This document shows, in pieces, positions 25,622 to 35,401 of a stretch of 64,000 bases of DNA. Position 1 is the first letter of the stretch, and each line of letters starts with the position of its first letter. Position numbers and translations under genes: made by a program. A model generated the notes under the pieces. It was not told where the DNA came from, made no database searches, and saw only the letters and a program-made list of their open reading frames with translations. Origin of the DNA: Chloroflexota bacterium (GTDB taxonomy: Bacteria > Chloroflexota > Anaerolineae > Anaerolineales > UBA11579); contig VRUJ01000002.1 of the NCBI GenBank assembly GCA_019456165.1, positions 124,001 through 188,000 of the forward strand. Reading direction: 5' to 3'.

Positions 25622-25978
25622 TTATGACCACTCCAGAGCGCCCTTGCGCCATGCATATACCAAACCGGCACCTAAAATGAGGATAAAAATTACTCCTTCT
25701 ACAACGGCGAAAAACGCTAGTTGATCGAAAGCAACCGCCCAAGGATAGAGGAATATTGTCTCAACGTCGAAGATTAAAAATACCAGGGCATAAATATAAT
25801 ATTGGACTTTGAACTGTACCCAGGTTTCCCCAACTGTTTCAACGCCACATTCATAAGTGTCTTGCTTTATTGAGTTAGGTTTTCTTGGGATAATAAAATA
25901 ATTTATCAATATCGGCGTTGCAGGAAAAACAGCGGCAATCAAAACAAATAGACCGATAAATAACCAATTATCCAGCAT
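25622..25978 (-). CDS. nuoA: NADH-quinone oxidoreductase subunit A
   Basis: 118 residues, three membrane helices. It carries the loop TYECGVE, whose Cys marks the active/deactive transition loop of NuoA/ND3, and FLIFDVETIFLYPWA with the conserved Asp and Glu in helix 2. NuoA normally precedes nuoB; here the next gene on the strand is nuoH, after a terminator-like hairpin. Ribosome binding site AGGAG is present. Confidence 0.97.
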   Translation of the reverse strand: MLDNWLFIGLFVLIAAVFPATPILINYFIIPRKPNSIKQDTYECGVETVGETWVQFKVQYYIYALVFLIFDVETIFLYPWAVAFDQLAFFAVVEGVIFILILGAGLVYAWRKGALEWS

Positions 25979-26532
25979 AACTACTCCTCATTAATTTGTG
26001 AGCGCTCCTTTTTTTCCACAAAACTTAAGCTCTCAAGGAAAAATGATGTTGTTGCTCACCAAAGTGTTTATACATAAAGCTTGCGAAAGTTATCTGAAAT
26101 ATCCTTCTTAGTAAATTGAACTTTTCTGCATAGTTCGTTGTCATCCTGTTATTCATAAACTTTCGCAAAATGAGAGATTTTCCAAATAATTAATTGCACA
26201 AAACTTCCTTGATATTTTAGCATGTCAATTTATTATTTGCTCTCACATTTTAGCGGGAAGATTTTACCACAATTGAACCGATTGTGCATCTTTCCGCAAA
26301 TAGAATCCGCCTTAAATAATTCCCTTTCAACAACAAACCTTTATCATCCCGTAAGATCTTATTATTAATAAACCCCGAATTCTGGACTTGTTATTTCTTA
26401 CATATCAGCTTCTAAACAATTTTCGAACAAGAAGATAAGCTTCAAAAGCCTCCCTCCTGGTGCATTTTCGTGTACAATAGCAATATTAACCGGGAAAGTA
26501 AAACCGGAAGCCAACTATCCAATGAGGTATTT
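25979..26532. promoter_or_regulatory. divergent control region nuoA / nucleotide cyclase
   Basis: A 554-nt AT-rich gap between divergently transcribed genes. It holds an 11-bp inverted repeat, TTGCGAAAGTT (26081-26091) and AACTTTCGCAA (26158-26168), separated by 66 bp, with partial matches continuing outward. A TACAAT -10-like hexamer lies at 26473-26478 ahead of the cyclase start. No gene was seen. The inverted repeat is a candidate operator pair for either promoter. Confidence 0.5.
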
Positions 26533-28251
26533 ATGGATCAAGGTCCAGGCAACACAGATACCCAATCCTTGAAAGAACAAATTGACCAGCTAGGTACTTT
26601 GGCAGCTAATGTCAATACTATTCTAAAGGACGGAAATACCACATTACCAAAGGATGTGAACAACGGTTTAGACACATTAGTCAATTCTTTGACATCACTT
26701 AGTAAGGATGTATTACAGCAAGAAGAAGAGCGCAAGAATCTTCTCGCTCTCGCGGATATAGGGCAGGTGATCAATTCCTCATTAGAGCTTAATGAAGTCC
26801 TAAATATTGTAATGGATACGATCGTGCGCCTTACGGGGGCAGAACGAGGATTCTTGATGCTAAAAGATGAATTGGGAGAACTCGCCATACGGACTGCTCG
26901 TAACTGGGAGCAAGAAGCTGTAGACTCTTCTATGTTCGCGATCAGCAGCACAATCGTAAACCGTGTAGTTGAAGAAGGTGAGCCAGTTCTAACAACAAAC
27001 GCACAAGAAGACCCGAGATTCGGGGGACAAGAGAGTATCGTAGCATACAACTTACGCTCAATCCTGTGTGTACCACTAATGGTTAGAGATGAGCTGATCG
27101 GCGTGATATATGCAGACAACCGCGTGCGCACGGGGCTGTTCTCAGAATCAGAACGCGACCTTCTGATGGCATTTGCTAACCAGGCAGCCGTTGCGATCGA
27201 AAATGCCCGCCTGTTCGAATCTGTACGCCTAACACTTGAAGAGGTGACCGAACTAAAGAATTTGATGGATAACGTTTTTGCTTCTATCGCCAGCGGTGTG
27301 ATAACCTCAGACGTCGAAGATAAGATCACCTTGATTAACCATGCAGCGGAGTCGATCCTCGGGCAAGCGTCAGATGAACTAATTGGTCATAAACTGGAAG
27401 AAATTATTCCCCCATTCGCAACCAAAATTTCCCCCCACATGGAAAGCGTGCGAGAAACGGAAAAAGCTGTTATTGGCTTGGATATCAATCCTACCTTACC
27501 GAAAAGAGGACAGGTGGACCTGCGGTTAAACCTATCCCCCCTTAAAGATCACGCGCAGAATACGCAAGGGGTAGCGATAGTCCTAGATGACTTAACCGAA
27601 CATAAACGTCTGGAAGCGCAAAGAAGATTGTTTGAAAAAATGGTCTCACCAGCAGTGATCGACCAACTTGACCCAGACCAACTAGCATTAGGCGGTGAAG
27701 CAGCCAAAGTCACCGCAATGTTTGCAGACATACGAGGTTTTACCAGCTATAGCGAGAAAATCGATCCTCAACAGTTGGTTTCTGTGCTCAACCGCTATCT
27801 GGCTGCTTGCGCGGATGCCATCTTGGAACAAGAAGGCACAATTGATAAATTTATGGGAGATGCCGTCATGGCCTGGTTCAATGCTCCTATTCCTCAGCCA
27901 GACCACGCACTGCGGGCTGTAAAAGCTGCAATAAGCATCCGCGATAAAATCGTGGCCCTCCACCAGGAACTGCCGCCGAATGCGCATCTTTCATTCGGGG
28001 TGGGCATACATTTCGGGGAAGTGGTTTTAGGGCTGGTTGGTACGGAGCAACGCCTAGACTACACTGCCATCGGTGACAGTGTGAATACGGCCAAGCGCAT
28101 CCAGGAAAACTCAATTGCTGGACAAATTCTGATAAGCGATACGGCTTACAAACTGGTAAAAAAGGATATTGAAGCTCTCGCAGTTCCGCCTGTACATGCT
28201 AAAGGTAAAAGCAAGCCTGTAAAGGTTTATGAAGTATTGAAATTAAAGTAA
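26533..28251 (+). CDS. class III nucleotide cyclase with GAF and PAS domains
   Basis: 572 residues from the ATG at 26533, after GAGGT; a frame extension upstream lacks a binding site. Order: coiled N-terminus (1-75), GAF domain at about 80-220 (NSSLELNEVLNIVMDTIV to MAFANQAAVAIENARL), PAS domain at about 240-360 (NVFASIASGVITSD), class III cyclase at about 380-570. Metal-binding Asp are in MFADIRGFTSY and IDKFMGDAVMAWF; the substrate-specifying Lys (TIDKF) and Thr (DYTAIGDSVN) fit adenylyl rather than guanylyl cyclase. It has no membrane helix, so it is a soluble sensor making cAMP; the ligand is unknown. Confidence 0.92.
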   Translation: MDQGPGNTDTQSLKEQIDQLGTLAANVNTILKDGNTTLPKDVNNGLDTLVNSLTSLSKDVLQQEEERKNLLALADIGQVINSSLELNEVLNIVMDTIVRLTGAERGFLMLKDELGELAIRTARNWEQEAVDSSMFAISSTIVNRVVEEGEPVLTTNAQEDPRFGGQESIVAYNLRSILCVPLMVRDELIGVIYADNRVRTGLFSESERDLLMAFANQAAVAIENARLFESVRLTLEEVTELKNLMDNVFASIASGVITSDVEDKITLINHAAESILGQASDELIGHKLEEIIPPFATKISPHMESVRETEKAVIGLDINPTLPKRGQVDLRLNLSPLKDHAQNTQGVAIVLDDLTEHKRLEAQRRLFEKMVSPAVIDQLDPDQLALGGEAAKVTAMFADIRGFTSYSEKIDPQQLVSVLNRYLAACADAILEQEGTIDKFMGDAVMAWFNAPIPQPDHALRAVKAAISIRDKIVALHQELPPNAHLSFGVGIHFGEVVLGLVGTEQRLDYTAIGDSVNTAKRIQENSIAGQILISDTAYKLVKKDIEALAVPPVHAKGKSKPVKVYEVLKLK

Positions 28252-28280
28252 TCCTGAAATCGAAACATCATTTTAAATAA

Positions 28281-28326
28281 AAACCTCCCGCTGGAGCGAA
28301 CTTGCTCTCCACAGCGGGAGGTTTTC
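28281..28326. terminator. bidirectional terminator between cyclase and beta-helix gene
   Basis: AAACCTCCCGCTG (28281-28293) pairs with CAGCGGGAGGTTT (28312-28324), with an inner GAGC/GCTC pair, and A- and T-runs flank it. It lies between two convergent genes. Confidence 0.9.
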
Positions 28327-28370
28327 AATTGTAGAGCCTCCGGAACTTACAAAGTTGTTTTTGTAGAAAT

Positions 28371-31300
28371 CTACTCTCTGCGAGAATTCAACCAGCGCAT
28401 AACCTCCACTCCAGCCCCGGCCAACAACAGTAGTATTGCCACACCAATACAAACATAAATCAGAATCATGTAGTTGAACCCGCCAGCGGCGTCTCCTACT
28501 GCTGCTTCAGCTTCGGATTGTGCCGTTCCAGTCAACTGCCCCACATTCAACGCACGTGTGACCGTGGAAGTAGGTGTTGAGGTAAACCCACCCCCGCCTT
28601 GTCCTTCGGATGAAGGGTCGAAGGTCGGGCTGAGAGTGGAGGTTGGTGAAATCGCCAACACAGATAAAGTGGTGGTTGCAGAAGGCGCGTTCGCCGTAGC
28701 CAGTGCAGTCAGGGTCATCTCCGGGCTTGATAGTGTGGAGGTCGCAGTATATTGCGTCCCTGTGCCTGTTGGTGTCAGCGTGTTAATCGACACAGTGGTT
28801 GTGATAGTTGCTCCGCTGCCAAGAGTAGATGTGCTTGTTGGGGGTACAGGGGTATTGGTGGGGGGAACAGCTGTATTGACTGGGGTCTGGGTGATTGTAG
28901 GAGTTAGCGTTATCGTTGGAGAAGGTGTAGGCGTAGCCGCTGGAGCAATTGTCACCGGGACACAAGGAGATAACTCTGATGTGTCTCCGGTCGTCAGGTC
29001 AGTAGCAGTTGCAGTGACTTGATAATTCAAGGGAAGATTCCCAGCAAGATGGATATCAAAGAATACAAAGCCTGACCCATCTGTAGTAGCATTACCTGAA
29101 CCTTGGTAATTCGCTCCTTCGCCGTCGCAGAACGATCTATAGTAGAAGTCCAACCTATAAGTTTTGTTCGGTTCGGTATCCAGGAGACCTTGCAAAATAG
29201 TCTCGCCAAAACCGCTGCCTGCTAAGGTAACAAATGGTTTGTTCTGCCTATTGTTGGCGCCGCCGTCAACATCACCAGGATCATTTATGTTCGGCCCAAA
29301 AGGAGCCAGATCAATACCCAAACCAACGTTTGAATAAATTGAATTACCAGCGATTGTATTACCGGTCCCTGCTAAAACTGTTACACCAGCCCCTTGGTTA
29401 AAGGCCACCGTATTACCTTGACCACCAGATATGCCGCCAATATCGTTATTGTATCCATTACTGATCGAGATTCCGTACAGGCTATTTAGTAAACTAGAAG
29501 TACCATCGGAGGCAAGCCCAACGTAGTTACCATAAACAATATTCCCATCCGCATTGAGACCGCCAGTAATTTCGATGCCGTCATTATTGTTTCCGGAGAT
29601 CACATTGCCTTGGCCTGAGCCTCCGATTACGTTGCTCGGCGCTCCCTCGATACGAACCCCATCAAATGTATTGCCCAAATCTATCAGGCCTGTCTTATCA
29701 GTTCCGATGTAATTGCTTGCAACCACGTTTCCGGCAGCAGAATTACCGCTGATGCGGACACCATTTGTATTGCTCGAGATGACGTTCCTGCGTGAAGAAC
29801 TACTCCCACCAACCGTATTACCAGGGGCATCATTTATGTACACTCCAGTCCCATTATTTAGAGTGCCGGTACCAGCGACATTTACACCGATGTAGTTGCC
29901 GGTAATTACATTTCCGGTAGCATTTGAGTTCAATATCTGGATGCCATCACCGAAGTTGCCAGAAATGAGGTTGCGTTCTGAGGCGGAAGTGCCGCCGATG
30001 GTATTGTTTGGAACGTTGTTGATTAATATACCAGTCAGATTGGGCCCTGCCGAATAACCAGTAATGTTTGTGCCAATGAAGTTGCCCTCAATGTTATTGC
30101 TGTCATTGCCGCTTAAGCGGATTCCGATTCCAGTTGAGAAGTTATTTATCACCAAACCGCGCACAGTACTATTACCCGCAGAAATATTCAATCCAGGTCC
30201 GCCGGGGGTTGAAGTCCCATCAATCACCACTACCGGTGTTCCAGAATAATCTGGTTCAGTAGTGCCGTCAATAATCACCGGAGTAGTAATCTCATCATAA
30301 ACACCAACGGGGGTTATCACATGCGGTCCAATACCAGGAATGTTGAACGCAATCGTATAAGGTCCGGCTCCAGCATTGGCTTCTTCAATGGCAGCTCGTA
30401 GAGAACAATTTCCCCCACCATCCGCACAGAAGCCATCTCCCGGAGCGACATCCACACCGTTTGTAGTGACGTTGACCACAAACACGCCCGCTGAAGGTGG
30501 AGCAGGCGGCGCGGTCACAACAGAGCAAGCTGAAAATTCAGAGGTGTCTTCAAGAGCGGGTACGCCATTATAACTAGTAGCCGTGACAGTAATGAAGTCA
30601 CCTTCTGAGACACTTGCAGAAACCGATTCGTTGATCGCGTAATCGCCAACACCGTCTGTTGTAATATCGACCGAGTAGAAGAAGGATCCTCCCTCGCCAT
30701 TTCCGGAGCCGTCACAGTTCAGACTGGAGTAAAATTCGAGACGAAAGTCGGTGCCGAGTTTACTGTTAAAGGTTCCTGAAATGTCCAGAGTGCCGTCGAG
30801 CACAGTTGAAATGATTACAGGGAAGTTTTGCTGTTCGTTTGCACCGCCATCCGGGTCGCCATCCACCAGATCATTAGGCGTCACACCATCGTTCCCTAAA
30901 TCAATCCCCAGCCCCGTATTAGAGAAAATCGAGTTCCTCAATATTCGATTCGCAGAATTTGTACCTAAAACCATCACCCCGTCCATGGTGTTGAATGCGA
31001 TGGTGTTGCCTTCCCCTGCACTTGTTCCGCCTACTTGATTGTCCGAGGCATTGAGGCGCACCCCGTGGTTATCATTTCCAAACGCCACCGTACCAGAGGG
31101 ATTGGTGCCGATCATATTTCCTTGGACAACATTTCCGGTCCCATTGAATATATTGACTCCATTACCCCCATTACCAGAAATCACATTAGCTTGCCCAGCG
31201 CCGGATCCACCTATCGTATTATTATCGCCACCATTTATGTAAACCCCCTGGGCAATATTGCCAACATCTATATCACCATCCGTATTCAATCCGATGTAAT

Positions 31301-32357
31301 TAGCGCGTACAAAGTTCCCGTCTGCGTTTGAGGCAAGATTAACACCCGAGCCTCCATTATTTGATATCAGGTTGCGTGCGCTAGCGGTAGAACCTCCGAT
31401 GGTAATTCCCGTGGAGCTGCTGACGTTAACACCGTGATTGGAATTGCCCAAGGGGTTATCGCCACCTTTATCCAAGCCGATGATATTGCCCTGCACGGTA
31501 GTTCCGGTAGAAGCTACTCCGCTAATATTTACACCGTTGGTACCGTTTCCAGAGATGAGGTTTCCAGCGCCCACACCAGTATTTCCAACGGAAGTATTGG
31601 CTGCTCCAATCACCCTTACGCCATCGGAGCCATTAGGGATAGCGCTTAGGCCGTTAACATGTGTGCCAATATAGTTACCTGTGATCGCATTACCAATCGA
31701 GTTAACATTAGTAACCAAAATTCCGTAACCAGTATTGCCAGAGATTAAATTTCTACGGGCAGAAGTTGTCCCACCAATAACATTCGAGGGGGAATCGCTG
31801 ATGCGAATACCGTTTCCATTGGCGGCTGCACCTGTTCCCAAAAAGTCTGTACCAATATAATTGTTGTAGATGGAGTTCGAGCCTGCATTGCCGGACAGTT
31901 CAATACCATCGCCGCCGAAATCGCGAATTACCAGCCCTCGAACGGTGCTATTTCCCGCTGTGATCCTCAACCCGTCAGCACCTCCACCTGCGCTCGACCC
32001 ATCTAAGGCCACAACAGGTGACCCAGCAAACCCAAGTTGGGATTGGCCATCGATTAAGACCGGGTAGATGATCTCATCCAATTCCGAGTTAAGAAAGATC
32101 GTTACGAAAGCTCCACCAAGGTCGAATGCAATAGTATCAATGTCGGGGTTAGCGTTAGCCTGCTGGATAGCTGCACGCAAAGTGCAAACCCCGCCGCCAG
32201 TTAAACATAGACCATCGCCTAAGTTGGCATCAACAGCATTTCCATTATCATTAACAACAAATGTCGCCGCAGCTCGAACATTTGATGGACCAACCCCAAA
32301 CATTAAAGTAAGTATCAGAAACACAAATAGGATAAATCTCTTATTTTTGCCCATCAT
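28371..32357 (-). CDS. giant CSLREA/beta-helix surface protein with C-terminal anchor
   Basis: About 1,328 residues from the ATG at 32357 (or 32354), after TGAGG. Order: signal peptide ending near SNVRAAA; CSLREA-type domain (CLTGGGVCTLRAAIQQANAN); parallel beta-helix of repeated NLISGNGGNGVNI / GNYIGT units; beta-sandwich-like segment; second CSLREA domain (GNCSLRAAIEEANAG) and second beta-helix; sandwich; Thr/Pro/Ser-rich stalk (TPTPSPTITLTPT); C-terminal membrane helix (YMILIYVCIGVAILLLLAGA) and RRE tail. The protein is thus an internal duplication of one module on a mucin-like stalk held in the membrane. Pectate-lyase-like helices usually bind or cut carbohydrate; no catalytic residues were identified. 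Confidence 0.85.
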   Translation of the reverse strand: MMGKNKRFILFVFLILTLMFGVGPSNVRAAATFVVNDNGNAVDANLGDGLCLTGGGVCTLRAAIQQANANPDIDTIAFDLGGAFVTIFLNSELDEIIYPVLIDGQSQLGFAGSPVVALDGSSAGGGADGLRITAGNSTVRGLVIRDFGGDGIELSGNAGSNSIYNNYIGTDFLGTGAAANGNGIRISDSPSNVIGGTTSARRNLISGNTGYGILVTNVNSIGNAITGNYIGTHVNGLSAIPNGSDGVRVIGAANTSVGNTGVGAGNLISGNGTNGVNISGVASTGTTVQGNIIGLDKGGDNPLGNSNHGVNVSSSTGITIGGSTASARNLISNNGGSGVNLASNADGNFVRANYIGLNTDGDIDVGNIAQGVYINGGDNNTIGGSGAGQANVISGNGGNGVNIFNGTGNVVQGNMIGTNPSGTVAFGNDNHGVRLNASDNQVGGTSAGEGNTIAFNTMDGVMVLGTNSANRILRNSIFSNTGLGIDLGNDGVTPNDLVDGDPDGGANEQQNFPVIISTVLDGTLDISGTFNSKLGTDFRLEFYSSLNCDGSGNGEGGSFFYSVDITTDGVGDYAINESVSASVSEGDFITVTATSYNGVPALEDTSEFSACSVVTAPPAPPSAGVFVVNVTTNGVDVAPGDGFCADGGGNCSLRAAIEEANAGAGPYTIAFNIPGIGPHVITPVGVYDEITTPVIIDGTTEPDYSGTPVVVIDGTSTPGGPGLNISAGNSTVRGLVINNFSTGIGIRLSGNDSNNIEGNFIGTNITGYSAGPNLTGILINNVPNNTIGGTSASERNLISGNFGDGIQILNSNATGNVITGNYIGVNVAGTGTLNNGTGVYINDAPGNTVGGSSSSRRNVISSNTNGVRISGNSAAGNVVASNYIGTDKTGLIDLGNTFDGVRIEGAPSNVIGGSGQGNVISGNNNDGIEITGGLNADGNIVYGNYVGLASDGTSSLLNSLYGISISNGYNNDIGGISGGQGNTVAFNQGAGVTVLAGTGNTIAGNSIYSNVGLGIDLAPFGPNINDPGDVDGGANNRQNKPFVTLAGSGFGETILQGLLDTEPNKTYRLDFYYRSFCDGEGANYQGSGNATTDGSGFVFFDIHLAGNLPLNYQVTATATDLTTGDTSELSPCVPVTIAPAATPTPSPTITLTPTITQTPVNTAVPPTNTPVPPTSTSTLGSGATITTTVSINTLTPTGTGTQYTATSTLSSPEMTLTALATANAPSATTTLSVLAISPTSTLSPTFDPSSEGQGGGGFTSTPTSTVTRALNVGQLTGTAQSEAEAAVGDAAGGFNYMILIYVCIGVAILLLLAGAGVEVMRWLNSRRE

Positions 32358-32840
32358 AAGCCTCACACTATGCCAACTAGGATTATTATGTAATATTACA
32401 TTCATTCATAACCTTCATGCTTGTTTTTTATGAGAAAATACATTTCTATTAATAGTATATATTACCTTGTCTGGTGTTTGGTTTTCAATTACAAAACCGC
32501 AAGGTGTGTATCAACCGATAGTACCATAGGAAGGAAATCCTCGCTGGTAAAAAAATCGTGCAAATTACTTCCTCCCGGAAAAGGATAATTGATTTCGTTT
32601 TTTCATTTTATATTGCAGTTTTATTATTTACAACAATTATCTTTTCATGAATTTTTATTGATTTTATTTAATCCAAACAAGTTTGGGTAAACCAATCCAA
32701 GGGGTGCAAGCTGCGTGCCATATATTTAAAAAGCAATTCCCTCAATATCGTTTGTGCGAACATATTACTTGGCTCACAAGCAGTGGATTGTCAGCTACAG
32801 CTTCTCAAGATGATCCAACGCCATTCCTGGGAATAAAGAA
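32358..32840. other. AT-rich gap, nothing recognised
   Basis: About 480 nt between two - strand genes. It is AT-rich and must hold the promoter of the beta-helix gene, but no -35/-10 pair stands out. No tRNA or gene was seen; I looked for a cyclic-di-GMP riboswitch and did not find its core. Confidence 0.5.
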
Positions 32841-33602
32841 TTAATATCGCTGTTTAAGCTCTGCAACTGGAACAACGATCTGTCCCTCTTTTACATCCCC
32901 CAGCATAGTCACGCCTTCCGGCTGGTTGAGCGCCATCCAAGCAGCGTAAGCAGCTGCCAAGGCTTCCAATTCTCCGCCAGAGTAAAGCACATCCGCAGGT
33001 AGATTTCCCTGCAAGAGGCGGTGCCTAGTAATCTCTTCAAAAAAACGCATCGGGTCGGGGATATTCAAACCTATATCGAAAAGCTTAAGTTGACGCTGCA
33101 GTCGTCCTTCCAAGCCATGTTTTGGAAGAGGGGGGCGTTCGAGCCAGACAGAATAGCAAGCCGTTGTTGGGCTTTCCATTATTTGCTTTTCGGACTCCTT
33201 CATTGGATAGGTTTGGTAGCCCACAGTTTGCAAACGTTTGTAGAGTGAAAAACCCCTCTGCATCCATTTCTTGCAGGCGCCGCCTTGGGATGGAGTCTTA
33301 TAGGTGGGGATATTACGCTGCCACAGTTCATACTCGGCGAGGCGGTAATCTTTCCAACGGGTGGGTTTGGAGGTCAATAGTTTTTGTTCAACTTGCTCAA
33401 GCAATAACCCCTGATTTGGGCGTTGGGGAGCATTCACAGCCACAAAAGCAGCCTTTTGCCCACCCACAAAGGCCAATACTTCTTCCAGATCTCCATGCCC
33501 TAAAGCCACAAGACCCAAATCGTAATCCAGCGCAGCATAAGCAATCGCCCGTGCCCCGCCAGAAGGGTCAACACCAATATAAATTGAGCGAGTAAAAAGC
33601 AT
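32841..33602 (-). CDS. DUF429 family protein (predicted RNase H-like fold)
   Basis: 253 residues. The N-terminus YIGVDPSGGARAIAYAALD and AFVAVNAPQRPNQG match the DUF429 family, which is predicted to have an RNase H-like fold with the first Asp in GVDPS. The central block (RWKDYRLAEYELWQRNIPTY, TYPMKESEKQIMES) and the C-terminal Asp/Glu (GGELEALAAAYAAW) are family features. Its biochemical role is not established. It is flanked by gaps on both sides and transcribed alone. Confidence 0.75.
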   Translation of the reverse strand: MLFTRSIYIGVDPSGGARAIAYAALDYDLGLVALGHGDLEEVLAFVGGQKAAFVAVNAPQRPNQGLLLEQVEQKLLTSKPTRWKDYRLAEYELWQRNIPTYKTPSQGGACKKWMQRGFSLYKRLQTVGYQTYPMKESEKQIMESPTTACYSVWLERPPLPKHGLEGRLQRQLKLFDIGLNIPDPMRFFEEITRHRLLQGNLPADVLYSGGELEALAAAYAAWMALNQPEGVTMLGDVKEGQIVVPVAELKQRY

Positions 33603-33712
33603 ATTACACAGACAAATCTAATACGGAATCTAGTTTTAGTTTAATCTAAATTTCAAGCGCGCGCCACGAAAAGTCTGATTCTTTTTTCATTATTATGGCT
33701 CGGAAAGGTATT

Positions 33713-33741
33713 TTGACTAGAGCGCCTCCCTGGGCTATACT
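33713..33741 (+). promoter_or_regulatory. promoter of the aldehyde dehydrogenase gene
   Basis: TTGACT (33713-33718) and TATACT (33736-33741) are 17 bp apart. Transcription should begin near 33748, giving a ~37-nt leader with AAGGAG before the ATG at 33785. Confidence 0.85.
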
Positions 33742-33784
33742 ATAAGCAAGTTTACAGAACTATTTGTGATCAAGGAGAATCTAA

Positions 33785-35356
33785 ATGGCTGACTTTAAGC
33801 TCACATATGCCACCATGTATAACCCCCCAGATGAGCTGCATACAAATTTCGAAAAAGAAGTTGAGAATGTACGTACCAGCATGGGACAAGAATATGCTAT
33901 GTTGATTGATAATCAGGACGTATTTGCAGAAGATAAATTTGAAGACCGCTCTCCCATTGATACTGATATGGTTTTAGGCATCTTCCAGAAGGGTAATGAA
34001 ACCCACGCCCAGAATGCATTGAAAGCTGCCCGCCGAGGCGCCGAAATATGGAACACGACACCCTGGCAAGCACGCATTTCTATGGTGCGCAAGGCAGCCG
34101 ACCTCATTGACGAACGCATATATAAGTTTGGGGCAGTTATCGCCCTGGAAGTGGGCAAGAATCGCATGGAGGCATTAGCCGATGCCGCAGAGGCTGCCGA
34201 CCTGATGCGTTATGCCTGCGACCAGATGGAAAAAAACAGCGGGTTTGTAGTAAAGATGGGTCAGGATCCGCTACCAAACCACACGGCTACCAATTATTCG
34301 GTTCTCAAACCCTATGGTGTCTGGGTTGTCATCAGTCCATTCAACTTCCCAGGGGCACTCACCGGCGGACCTGTTGGCGCAGCTCTGGCAGCTGGGAACT
34401 CAATAGTAATGAAACCAGCCAGCGATACACCCTGGACATCTCGCTTGCTTGCCGAAGTATTCCGAGACGTTGGCTTCCCGGATGGGGTAGTTAACTTTGT
34501 AACCGGCCCTGGTTCCACATTGGGCCAGGCATTGATAGACAGCCCAGAAGTAGATGGGTTAACCTTCACCGGCTCTTACGATGTGGGTATGAATATCTAC
34601 CGGTCTTTTGCAAACGGCAAATACCCACGCCCAATAATTCTTGAAATGGGTGGAAAGAACCCAGCTATTGTTTCCAAGAACGCAGACCTAGAACGCGCCG
34701 CGCAAGGTATATACCGGTCCGCCTTTGGTCTTCAGGGGCAGAAATGCTCAGCCGCCTCCCGCATTCTGGTTGAAGAGGACGTGTATGACGAATTGGTCGA
34801 AAACCTAGTGAATCTTACAGCAGACGCTAAAGTAGGCGATCCATGTGAAAAAGAAGTTTTCATGGGACCGGTCGCCAACAAAAATGCTTATGATGATTTC
34901 AAAAAATTTACCGAAGATCTTTCTAAGACCGGCAAGTTCCTCACAGGGGGCAATGTACGTACAGATGGCGATTATGCAAAAGGTTACTTTGTTGAACCTT
35001 CAATCGCGGTAGATGTTCCAATGGATCACTACTTATGGAAGCATGAGATGTTCCTGCCCATCACAATGATCCACAAAGTAAAGAATCTAGATGAAGCTAT
35101 GGAAATCGCCAACAGCGTGGTGTTCGGTCTAACCGCAGGATTCTACGGAAACAAGGATGAATCCCAATGGTTTTTTGACAATATCCAGTCTGGAGTCACA
35201 TACGCAAACCGCCCACAAGGCGCCACAACCGGAGCATGGCCAGGCTTCCAACCCTTTGGAGGCTGGAAAGGTTCTGGCTCAAGCGGTAAAAATGCAGGTG
35301 GACCTTACTACCTGCAGCTATATATGCACGAGCAAGTCAACACTTCAATTGAGTGA
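33785..35356 (+). CDS. aldehyde dehydrogenase, P5C dehydrogenase type
   Basis: 523 residues of the NAD(P)+-dependent aldehyde dehydrogenase superfamily. The catalytic Cys lies in GLQGQKCSAASRILV, a signature seen in 1-pyrroline-5-carboxylate (glutamate semialdehyde) dehydrogenases. The general-base Glu is in ILEMGGKNPAIV, the oxyanion Asn region in VVISPFNFPGALTGG, and the cofactor loop in FTGSYDVG. It would oxidise glutamate semialdehyde to glutamate in proline or arginine breakdown; other semialdehydes are possible since no proline dehydrogenase lies nearby. It is a single-gene unit with its own strong promoter and ribosome binding site. Confidence 0.88.
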   Translation: MADFKLTYATMYNPPDELHTNFEKEVENVRTSMGQEYAMLIDNQDVFAEDKFEDRSPIDTDMVLGIFQKGNETHAQNALKAARRGAEIWNTTPWQARISMVRKAADLIDERIYKFGAVIALEVGKNRMEALADAAEAADLMRYACDQMEKNSGFVVKMGQDPLPNHTATNYSVLKPYGVWVVISPFNFPGALTGGPVGAALAAGNSIVMKPASDTPWTSRLLAEVFRDVGFPDGVVNFVTGPGSTLGQALIDSPEVDGLTFTGSYDVGMNIYRSFANGKYPRPIILEMGGKNPAIVSKNADLERAAQGIYRSAFGLQGQKCSAASRILVEEDVYDELVENLVNLTADAKVGDPCEKEVFMGPVANKNAYDDFKKFTEDLSKTGKFLTGGNVRTDGDYAKGYFVEPSIAVDVPMDHYLWKHEMFLPITMIHKVKNLDEAMEIANSVVFGLTAGFYGNKDESQWFFDNIQSGVTYANRPQGATTGAWPGFQPFGGWKGSGSSGKNAGGPYYLQLYMHEQVNTSIE

Positions 35357-35401
35357 TGAGTCTAAGGAACATACCAAATTAAGTGAAGGCTCTTTCTAAC
35401 T

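Noticed and set aside
28474-29022. A 182-residue forward frame opposite the stalk of the beta-helix protein
   Set aside because: Val/Gly-rich shadow of the Thr/Pro stalk on the other strand; no start signal.
32406-32570. Possible cyclic-di-GMP (GEMM) riboswitch upstream of the beta-helix gene
   Set aside because: On the - strand a GCACGA and a later GGTAC..GGTT segment recall the motif, but the conserved core and tetraloop receptor are missing.
33122-33595. A 157-residue forward frame opposite the DUF429 gene
   Set aside because: It has no start signal and no domain, and the reverse strand carries a recognisable family.
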